Source of the DNA: Cydia pomonella
Lineage: Eukaryota > Arthropoda > Insecta > Lepidoptera > Tortricidae
Assembly (NCBI RefSeq): GCF_033807575.1
Contig: NC_084719.1
Span: forward strand, 124,001 to 188,000
DNA: 64,000 bases
Direction: 5' to 3'
The notes under the pieces: model-generated
The model's input: only the letters and a program-made list of their open reading frames with translations
The model's database searches: none
Told to the model about the DNA's origin: nothing
In this document: one piece after another, positions 56,468 to 64,000 of the stretch
How the letters are laid out: each line of letters starts with the position of its first letter
Numbering within the stretch: position 1 is the stretch's first letter
Position numbers and translations under genes: made by a program

Positions 56468-56793
56468 TTTTTTATACTACGTCGGTGGTAAACAAGCATA
56501 CGGCCTGCCTGATGGTAAGCAGTCTCCGTAGCCTATGTACGCCTTCAACTCCAGAGGAGTTACATGCGCGCTGCCGACCCTAACCCCCTCCCCCTCTCAT
56601 TGAGCTCTGGCAACCTTACTCACTGGCAGGAACACAACACTATGAGTAGGGTCTAGTGTTATTTGGCTGCGGTTTCCTGTAAGGTGGGGGTACTTCCCCA
56701 GTTGGGCTCTGCTCTAGATCTGGAATGACATCCACTGTGCTGTGCCCTACCACACAAAGCGAGATGACATTCACAATGCCCATACCTCTCTTA
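56468..56793 (-). repeat. CGTCGGTGGCAAAC-tail repeat, subtype A, full length
   Basis: Complete copy from TTTTTTATACTACGTCGGTG to CCCATACCTCTCTT. Serves as the reference for the interrupted copy at 25113-27610. Confidence 0.85.
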
Positions 56794-56913
56794 AATAATA
56801 AATAAGCCAATTATTCTGCGATTGATTCATACTTTTTCTCATAAATAATTAATAAGCCAATTATTCACACTAAGATTGGTTAACATTTCTATGTTTACAA
56901 TTATTTCTTTTGC

Positions 56914-57310
56914 TTAGTAGTGAACCCCTCTTTGGGTGAATGCTTCCTCCAACTCAATCCATTTGCTTCTGTTCAAAGCTATTTCCATGCATTGCTTTCC
57001 CACAGCCTGGGTTAGGTCGTCAGCCCAACGTTGCTGCGGCCGGCCAGACCGCCGCTCCCCTGGTGGTCCTCTCCAATTTGTTGTGTCAATGGTCCACCTT
57101 CTGTCATGTGATATGTGGCCACCCCAGCGCCATTTTACGGATAGAGCTTGTGTGAGAGCGTCAACTACTCTGGTCTTTTGTCTAATTTTTTTACTGTTTA
57201 TTTTTTGTATCTTCCTTGTTTTTAGAATGCTTCTCTCTTTGAGTTCTTATGATTCTAAGTTGTATTGTTTGTGTATGTCCATGTTTGGAAGCCATAAAGC
57301 AGGCAGGGCA
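56914..57310 (-). pseudogene. RTE-like LINE C-terminal fragment
   Basis: The minus frame reads TTNWRGPPGERRSGRPQQRW, then ADDLTQAVGKQCMEIALNRS and KWIELEEAFTQRGVHY with a stop (56914-56916). Upstream (57160-57310) the similarity fades through frame changes. Same family as 7855-8010. Confidence 0.8.
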
Positions 57311-57623
57311 AGAGACAGGTGTCCATGACAACTTTCTTCATATGTAGACTTTTTCTCATAGTAAATATAATTTACAGCTAAAATAGGTACATATCACATG
57401 GCACTATAATTTTACATTTTATTCTACATTAACAAAATTAGACATTTAAGCATAATCGTTAGTTTATATTTTTGCAATAACAACGTAGGTAAGAGCAGCA
57501 TTTAATAGTAGGTACTACATAATACAATATCGATGAGAAATAATCAGATATAAATATAGACTTTAATACATAATAATTAAATACATTCTCAATTACTCTG
57601 AAAAAAAAAAACATTAAAATGGA

Positions 57624-58037
57624 CTATAAACTAAACAGAAGTAAAAGTAAACAAAAAGAAAGACACAAATACAAAAAGTAATCAAACAACCCGTCCCGAG
57701 CCGTCCCAGAAGCAAAGGTGCCCATCACGCTCGCCGCGTTGCCACGCTGAATCGCGATAGACAGCCTCTGCATCAGGAATGACCCGGAACGAGGGTCATG
57801 ACCCCTCTCCCTCAACCGCCGCCCCAATTCGCCCAAGAAAATTTTGGCCTCGGCACACCAACACCCGGACGTCTCTACCGCTAACGGGACAAACATATAC
57901 CTTGACAGCAGCGCCGAGTACTTATCGCGCTTTCGGAGTGCCGCAAATTCAGCCGCCGCTCCTGCCGTCCGGACAGTCCGGCCAATGTGCGAGGCGGCAA
58001 AAGTGCTGACAGCTAAAAAGACATGCAATAGCACTCG
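57624..58037 (-). pseudogene. Retroelement C-terminal module (VQRGN), longest copy
   Basis: About 136 codons: FAALRKRDKYSALLSRYMFV, then PLAVETSGCWCAEAKIFLGE, LGRRLRERGHDPRSGSFLMQ and RLSIAIQRGNAASVMGTFAS, ending in a hydrophobic tail. No genuine start codon (the first codon is GTG); the frame begins at a truncation. Two shorter copies lie at 738-840 and 8575-8816. The domain arrangement suggests the C-terminus of a LINE-type polyprotein, but no RT motif is in reach. Confidence 0.7.
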
Positions 58038-58135
58038 TCTTTTTTATTTATTTGATAAAATACAGAAATACAAGCGTAAGAGCGGTCCAAAACAAGACAA
58101 TGAAAAGAATTTCGACCCGGGTGCTAAACGCAAAC

Positions 58136-58256
58136 TACCCTTAGTGTAAATTTATTCCACAGCGAAACGTGACGTACGCGTTTGCGTTAAGTTTCATTTT
58201 GTATGGGATTTAGAAACAGCGCGCCAAGCGGGACGTTTCGGTAACTCGAAATCCCA
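58136..58256. mobile_element. MITE family D, copy 3 (right part missing)
   Basis: CTACCCTTAGTGTAAATTTA, CAGCGAAACGTGACGTACGC, then AGCGCGCCAAGCGGGACGTT. It stops before the right arm. Confidence 0.75.
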
Positions 58257-58259
58257 AAA

Positions 58260-58945
58260 GTACAGAAATCGTTTTATAAGGGAATTCACTCGCACTTTTT
58301 AGTGTATGTGAGATGCCTGATGATACGTCGGACGGATGCAAGGGGACTACCGGTTATCCCTACAAACGTAGTCCCCTTTTTACTCTCTGGATATTGACAT
58401 TATGAAAAAAAAATAGTTGTGTATTTGGTAACTAAAGTTATGTTCCTTCGTTAGATTTTTTTTATTAATATAAGAGTTTTTAAAACCCCCACCTCTTATA
58501 ATACTAGAAAATCGAACGAAGTGGCATGGCATTGCGTACAAATATCTTCTCAATGTTAATACATACATTTAATTTTTTTTTTCACGTTAACTCTACTTTG
58601 TGGTCTATGCGACTGATCTTCACGATTTTCGTCAGATTGATCGGAGCGATTAACCGTACCATGAGTAAAGTAGTAACAACCGCCTTTATGTCTAAACAAT
58701 AAACTACTTTAACAATCTTTTTTAGGAGATAAAATATTATATTATTATTGCATATTAATTTCTAGTTTTTGACGATCGTGATGTGAATTCTTATAGTTTT
58801 GGCTTAGGCTGTATTGAAATTTATGTCATGAAATGAAATAATAATCTAATCTAATCTAATACCCAGGCAGGAAAATGGGGACTAGATTTGTATAGACAAG
58901 CAGTGACGTGACGTCTACCCCTTTCGTCTTAAGGTCGTATCAAAA
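58260..58945. other. No recognisable gene
   Basis: A short CTAAT microsatellite lies at about 58845-58862. Otherwise AT-rich and unassigned. Confidence 0.4.
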
Positions 58946-58952
58946 TGAGACT

Positions 58953-59362
58953 GAAAACCATATCGAATTGTCGAAAGAAAATCAGCCGTCTTAAGACCAA
59001 TCACTGAAAAGACAAGGACAGGATTGTCGCAATCTGGAATCTTTCTTATTCAATGAAAACCATATCCAATTGTTAAAAGAGAATCAGCCGTCTCAAGACC
59101 AATCACTGTAAAGACAAGGAGAGAATTGTCGCAATCTGGAATCTTCCTTATTCAATGAAAACCATATCCAATTGTTAAAAGAGAATCAGCCGTCTCAAGA
59201 CCAATCACTGAAAAGACAAGGACAGGATTGTCGCAATCTGGAATCTTTCTTATTCAATGAAAACCATATCCTATTGTTAAAAGAGAATCAGCCGTCTCAA
59301 GACCAATCACTGTAAAGACAAGGAGAGAATTGTCGCAATCTGGAATCTTCCTTATTAGACAC
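58953..59362. repeat. Tandem array, four 102-bp units
   Basis: Units begin at 58953, 59055, 59157 and 59259 with GAAAACCATATC. Each contains GAATCAGCCGTCTCAAGACC and TTGTCGCAATCTGGAATCTT. Units 1 and 3 share GAAAAGACAAGGACAGG. Units 2 and 4 share GTAAAGACAAGGAGAG and ATCTTCCTTATT. The array is therefore a duplicated 204-bp dimer. Confidence 0.9.
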
Positions 59363-59487
59363 GCTTGAGGCATTCCTTTTACAAGCGAACAAATTAAGGA
59401 TTCGTACTGTTCGGATTAAAGAAATGCAAAGACACTTAGCTATTTATGAATGCACGTTATTAGATCTTTCTCTAGAGACTACTCTTT

Positions 59488-60133
59488 TTAGGGTTCCGTA
59501 GTCAACTAGGAACCCTTATAGTTTCGCCATGTCCGTCTGTCTGTCCGAGGCTTTGCTCCGTCGTCGATAGCTGCTGCTATCGACGACGCTAGTGCTAGAA
59601 AGCTGAAATTTGGCATGGATATATAAATCAATAAAGCCGAGAAAGTCGTACAATAAAATATATATATATTTTTTTTTATGGTACTTCCCCTACACGTAAA
59701 GTGGGGGTGGATTTTTTTTGCTTCAACCCTACAGTGTAGGATATCGTTTGAAAGGTCTTTCAAACCTAATTGGGGCCTTAACAAACATTTTTTGATAAAG
59801 TGAATATATTCGGAGATAATTGCTCCGAAAGAAGAAAAAAATGTGTCCCCCCCTCTAACTTTTGAACCATAGGTCCAAAAATATGAAAAAAATCTTGGAA
59901 GTAGAGCTTAAAAAAGACATTAAATGAAAACTATAGCGGATATGATCAGTTTAGCCGATTGAGTTATCGCAAAAAGTTTTCCCTTCATAGTTAAAAGACG
60001 TTCATCCCACAGTTCATCCCTTGGTTAACAGTCTACCATACTTTAAGCTCCAGTTTAGCTTATTGTGGAGGAAGAGTAACTACGGAACCCTACTCTGAGC
60101 ATGGCCCGACATGCTCTTGGCCGGTTTTTTTAT
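59488..60133 (+). repeat. GGGTTCCGT repeat, long copy
   Basis: TTTAGGGTTCCGTAGTCAAC and CATGTCCGTCTGTCTGTCCG at the left. TACGGAACCCTACTCTGAGC, then GACATGCTCTTGGCCGG and a T run at the right. A hairpin GTCGTCGATAGC / GCTATCGACGAC sits at about 59559-59587. Confidence 0.8.
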
Positions 60134-60339
60134 TACCTGACGGCAAATCACTTTAGAAAAATGTATCAGCAGAAATGACGTTGTGCATAAAGTCAGACCA
60201 AGATAAGTTGGCAAGATACTGTGTTTTGAATTCAAGCGGTCTTACTGTCTACCTAAATATATTATTGATTTGCAGATTTGTAGATATGCCTTATAAAAAT
60301 ACGTTCATTAAAGGAGGAGTAAACTAATATTTTTGAGAA

Positions 60340-60470
60340 TAAATAAATAAATAAATATTATAGGACATTATTACACAAATTGACCAAGTCCTACAGTAAG
60401 CTCAATAAAGCTTGTGTTGAGGGTACTTAGACAACGATATATATAATATATAAATATTTATACGGTTTGA
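60340..60470 (-). mobile_element. HaSE-like SINE, 3' part
   Basis: AATAAATAAATAAATATTAT, then GACCAAGTCCTACAGTAAGC and GGGTACTTAGACAACGATAT correspond to the minus-strand SINE tail seen at 37705 and 19392. Confidence 0.6.
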
Positions 60471-60476
60471 CTTTTT

Positions 60477-60528
60477 CATGATGTGGTCAATCGATTATTT
60501 TATGAAATGATTGCCACATCATGGAGTA
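60477..60528. repeat. Hairpin, imperfect
   Basis: CATGATGTGGTCAATCGATT and AATGATTGCCACATCATGG pair around a short loop. Confidence 0.6.
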
Positions 60529-60647
60529 AACAATTCTAACATCTGGACACGATATAATCCACGTGCTTATTAATAACCAACTAATAAGCAACTGATAAAA
60601 GGCCGGAATTTCTGGAGTACGTTAAGAATTTTTCTAAATCTTTTAAG

Positions 60648-62507
60648 ATGATGTGTGTCGCCGCTAAAGCTGATTATTTGTCCAAAAAGATCCTAAGTTC
60701 TAGTGATAAAGTTAAAACTGTATGGCAAGTAATCGGCAATGAAACTGGAAAACGTAAGATGAAGGATCCGCACTACACCGTACGAATTGCTGACACTTTA
60801 GTAAGTTCTGACCGTGAAGTGGCAGATCATTTTGAGCGGTTTTTCTCGAATATACCGGTAGAAACAACAAAGTCTCTTAATTCATCGCCAGACGTCGCTG
60901 AAGAAATTTTGAAGACAAATGTGGCGGAATGTACAGAAATTTTCAAATTTTCGTATGTCACTCCGAACATAGTTCTTAAGACTTTTAGGTCATTAAATAT
61001 AAAGAAAACAGAAGACCTATGGGGTCTGTCAGTCAAAGTATTACATTCCATTATTGAATCGATTGCACCATACTTAGCTGAGATTTTCAACAGATGCATT
61101 GATGCTGGATTTTTTCCAGATATTATGAAACATAGCAAAATTATCCCGTTGTTTAAATCAGGAACAAGAACCGACTCCACAAACTTTAGACCTATTTCAA
61201 TACTACCGGCATTAAGCAAAGTGTTCGAGAAACTTATTCTAAATCAACTATCGTCACATTTCAACAGAAATAAACTGCTTGATAGCAATCAATTTGGTTT
61301 TACCAGAGGTCGATCAACTACTGACGCCGGTGTGGTACTTCTAAAACACATCTTTGACGCTTGGGAAAAAGCTCAAGATGCTATTGGAATTTTCTGTGAT
61401 CTGTCGAAGGCATTTGATTGCGTTGATCACGAAAATTTAAAGAAAAAATTAAGTCACTATGGGATAAAAGCTAGTGCCCTTGACCTTGTCTCATCGTACC
61501 TTTCGAATAGAACTCAGCGAGTAGTTATTAATGGAACTCAATCGGCTGGGTCCCCGGTAGCCCTTGGAGTGCCGCAAGGTTCAATTCTTGGTCCCTTCCT
61601 GTTTTTGGTATACATCAATGACCTACCAAAAGTTGTGCAAGAAAGACATGATATAGTGTTGTTTGCAGATGACACTTCCCTTATATTTAAAGTGAACAGA
61701 AAGGAAAATAGATTCGAGAGCATTAATGACGCGCTATCTACCGTATTAAACTGGTTTACGGCAAACAATTTGCTTTTGAACGCAAAGAAAACCAAATGCA
61801 TAAAATTTACGCTACCTAACGTCAAGCAGGTAAATAACAGCAAGATTAAAATAAAAGGTGATACGCTGGAATTTGAAGATCGAACTGTTTTCCTGGGAGT
61901 CACTTTAGACTCAAAACTGCAATGGCATGCACATATAGCCACTTTAGCCGGCAAACTTAGTTCAGCAGCCTATGCAGTGAGGAGAATCAGACAGCTAACA
62001 AACGTAGAGACGGCCAGGCTGGTATACTTTAGTTACTTCCATAGTGTTATGTCGTATGGAATTCTGTTGTGGGGAAAAGCGGCAGACATTCAGACAATAT
62101 TTGTACTGCAAAAGCGAGCTGTACGTTCCATCTATGGACTGGGCGCTCGAGTATCCCTAAGAGAGAAATTTAAAGATGCAAGCATTCTTACCGTTGCATC
62201 TCAATACATACTTGAGAATATTATGTACGTTCGGAAAAACATCAACGAATTCAAGCTTAACAGTGATATCCATAACTATAACACTAGAAACAAGCATAAA
62301 CTTGCTGTGCCCGCCCACCGCCTCCGTAAGGTTAGTACGTCTTTCGTCGGGAACTGTACACGTTTTTATAACAAAGTTCCCACTGATATAGTGAATTTGC
62401 CTCTTAACAAATTTAAGTCACACGTTAAGAGCTCTTTGTTAAGTAAGGCGTATTATGCTGTGAATGATTTCATAGATGATAAGGATGCCTTTAAGCCAGT
62501 AGCTTGA
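60648..62507 (+). CDS. LINE reverse transcriptase, 619 residues, uninterrupted
   Basis: RNA-dependent DNA polymerase used in target-primed reverse transcription. From ATG 60648: NFRPISILPALSKVFEK at 179-195, FGFTRGRST at 216-224, the catalytic FCDLSKAFD at 249-257, LGVPQGSILGPFLF at 306-319 and FADD at 339-342 with DTSLIFKV following. Then a thumb (SKLQWHAHIATL) and a conserved basic end (NTRNKHKLAVP). The frame is also open 55 bp upstream, so the ATG is internal to a longer ancestral ORF2 whose endonuclease is gone. No stops or frameshifts imply a recent insertion. Sister to the protein at 25538-27360. Confidence 0.92.
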   Translation: MMCVAAKADYLSKKILSSSDKVKTVWQVIGNETGKRKMKDPHYTVRIADTLVSSDREVADHFERFFSNIPVETTKSLNSSPDVAEEILKTNVAECTEIFKFSYVTPNIVLKTFRSLNIKKTEDLWGLSVKVLHSIIESIAPYLAEIFNRCIDAGFFPDIMKHSKIIPLFKSGTRTDSTNFRPISILPALSKVFEKLILNQLSSHFNRNKLLDSNQFGFTRGRSTTDAGVVLLKHIFDAWEKAQDAIGIFCDLSKAFDCVDHENLKKKLSHYGIKASALDLVSSYLSNRTQRVVINGTQSAGSPVALGVPQGSILGPFLFLVYINDLPKVVQERHDIVLFADDTSLIFKVNRKENRFESINDALSTVLNWFTANNLLLNAKKTKCIKFTLPNVKQVNNSKIKIKGDTLEFEDRTVFLGVTLDSKLQWHAHIATLAGKLSSAAYAVRRIRQLTNVETARLVYFSYFHSVMSYGILLWGKAADIQTIFVLQKRAVRSIYGLGARVSLREKFKDASILTVASQYILENIMYVRKNINEFKLNSDIHNYNTRNKHKLAVPAHRLRKVSTSFVGNCTRFYNKVPTDIVNLPLNKFKSHVKSSLLSKAYYAVNDFIDDKDAFKPVA

Positions 62508-63514
62508 TCTTGATAATATGATAAAAATGTAAGTAATAGTGTTTTCGTTTTCTTTCTGTGAAATAACCATACTAGCGTCCAGTAGAACTGACACAAGAGA
62601 ACATCATGTTCTCGTTTGATTGTATTATTTTAGTTTTGGACACTTAGAGACCTTATACACCTCTAAGATTTTATTTTATTTTAAATTTTATTTTATTTTA
62701 AATTCAATTTTATTTTAATACCTATTTTAATGATTTGGACACTTAGAGACCTGTACATCTCTAAGTCAATTTAAATTTATAATTTAGTTTTATAGGTAGG
62801 CACTCCTTATGAATAATATGTAGTCGCGTTTATGTGGCGCTATGCCGTCTTTAATGTAACTTACAAGCACAAATGTAGTATCTCACAATTTTTTATTATA
62901 TTTTTATTAATACAACCCGGCAGCTTGAACATGTCATGCTCGCTAAAAAGTCTTTACTTACGGTGGCGTCGTTGATCGGGTCGCCACTTTCCCGAATGAA
63001 GGTTGAGGGAGGCGATGGCTGAGATACACGTCATACTCGTGAACGGGTGCTGTTTGTGGAGACCGGTCTGTTTAAGCTTACACGGGGTACAGGTTATGTT
63101 AAAGTATATAACTTTACTTTTGAGTGACATTAACGTGAGACACTTCATTCGGTTCTTGTCTGTTTTATTTTTTTTGTCTTTTAATTATTTATATAAGAAT
63201 TCAAGCCTTGGCGACCCTCTACATCTCTAAGGATAATTTAATATATTTTTTATATTTTATCTCTGACACTTAGAGACTTATACATCTCTAAAGAATTTTA
63301 GTATTTTAAGGTTTTATTTTTTTATCATAGTTTTTTTTTGTGTAATTTGACATTTAGAGACAGTATACATCTCTAATAAAGTAATTATTATTTCATAGAT
63401 TCGATATTTGTAATTGTTTATTTTATTTTATTTATTGTTTGTAAAAATGGACATGTAAAAGTGCCCCTGTGGCCTATTTGCTGAATAAATGTTTGATATT
63501 TGATATTTGATATT
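62508..63514 (+). repeat. LINE 3' UTR with repeated stem-loops
   Basis: CTTAGAGACC...CCTCTAAG near 62645, CTTAGAGACC...TCTCTAAG near 62740, CTTAGAGACT...TCTCTAAA near 63267 and TTTAGAGACA...TCTCTAAT near 63352 each fold into a short hairpin; a TCTCTAAG half-site is at 63222. Their repetition and preservation in the inverted copy at 29279-29742 suggest a structural role. Confidence 0.7.
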
Positions 63515-63940
63515 CATTTGTTATGTACACTTCGTTATTACAACTCTCGAATTTCTGTTAAGTATTTTGTCCGCTGCGGCATTGTCATTTCTCTATTCAA
63601 AATATTCCAATAAAGCATGAAAGGAATCTTTTGATGTCATAATGTTTATTAATACTTCCACCGAGATGAGCTCTTTATTGACAGGTTTACAGAGGGCCAC
63701 CATTTCAACCTCAACAGTGGAAGAGATAATTTCCTTGTAAAAGGAATATTGCAATACACGTGTCGTTCTCTGTAGTATCTAAAATTTAGACTAACTTTTT
63801 AACAAGCAATGCTCTTGTTCAATGTTGAATTTAAGAAATTGTATATTGTTTACATAGTATAAACAACACAAAATGTGACACATGTCGAATATTTAACTCT
63901 CTCAGCCACCGACCGAAATACTTAACGAATTGCTTCTCTT
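63515..63940. other. No recognisable gene or repeat
   Basis: AT-rich intergenic DNA. Confidence 0.4.
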
Positions 63941-64000
63941 TTTTTATACTACGTCGGTGGCAAACACGCATACGGCCTGCCTGATGGTATATATATATAT
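63941..64000 (-). repeat. CGTCGGTGGCAAAC-tail repeat, cut by window end
   Basis: TTTTTTATACTACGTCGGTG, then GCATACGGCCTGCCTGATGG, then a TA microsatellite at the edge. Confidence 0.7.

Larger units (their letters stand above)
60590..63514 (+). mobile_element. LINE (Jockey/CR1-like), 5'-truncated, intact RT frame
   Basis: The open frame is in phase from about 60593 (DKRPEFLEYVKNFSKSFK). It is followed by a 1-kb 3' UTR with repeated stem-loops and AATAAA (63484-63489). The tail is made of TTTGATA units (63490-63514). No endonuclease domain remains. The 3' UTR from 63055 is also found, inverted, at 29279-29742. Confidence 0.85.

Noticed and set aside
58953..59362. CRISPR-like array
   Set aside because: Units are continuous 102-bp tandem repeats with no distinct spacers, in a eukaryotic genome.
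61538..61954. 138-codon minus frame
   Set aside because: Antisense of the RT core of the LINE at 60648-62507.

Overview
The window is repeat-rich, AT-rich insect DNA, almost certainly from a moth or butterfly. The reasons are: an odorant receptor and a chymotrypsin of lepidopteran type; many copies of repeat families typical of Lepidoptera (the GGGTTCCGT repeat, the CGTCGGTGGCAAAC-tail repeat, tRNA-derived SINEs, RTE- and Jockey/CR1-like LINE ends, hairpin MITEs); and genes with short exons scattered through long repeat-filled introns. I cannot name the species.

Only two host genes can be assembled. (1) A chymotrypsin-like serine protease on the minus strand, five exons from 20924 down to 10766, 289 residues. 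All splice phases agree, and the signal peptide, IVGG activation site, His/Asp/Ser triad and three expected disulfide pairs are present. Its intron 4 carries about three decayed extra copies of the Ser-bearing exon 4. (2) An odorant receptor (7tm_6 family) on the plus strand, five exons from 38707 to 43324, about 389 residues. It is complete from a good Kozak start to stop, except for one extra A in exon 2 (A run 39600-39603) that shifts the frame. It is therefore a young pseudogene, a polymorphic null allele or an assembly error.

Layout. 1-10700: repeats only (SINE with an amplified head, hairpin MITEs, LINE ends). 10766-20924: the protease gene, with LINE, SINE and MITE debris in its introns. 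20925-35280: repeat cluster, including a LINE with an open RT frame (25194-27362) nested inside another repeat, a 1-kb GGGTTCCGT repeat with an internal triplication, and LINE inserts at 30032 and 32760 with visible target-site duplications. 35288-37037: a TTAA-flanked piggyBac-like element with a spliced but truncated transposase, followed by a decayed Tc1-type transposase. 38264-43324: a hairpin MITE and the receptor gene, whose last intron holds a LINE 3' end with an 11-bp target duplication. 43325-60130: intergenic repeats, including a second TTAA-flanked element (52500-53021), a 5S-rRNA-like block (54341-54404) and a 4 x 102-bp tandem array. 60590-63514: a second LINE with an intact 619-residue RT frame and a 3' UTR rich in short stem-loops.

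The two host genes are unrelated in function (digestive-type protease; olfaction) and are not an operon or functional cluster. I see no CRISPR array, viral gene, toxin gene or new multi-gene system. What deserves a second look is mainly genome dynamics: exon amplification inside the protease gene, the frame-broken receptor, the piggyBac-like element, and several hairpins and tandem arrays.
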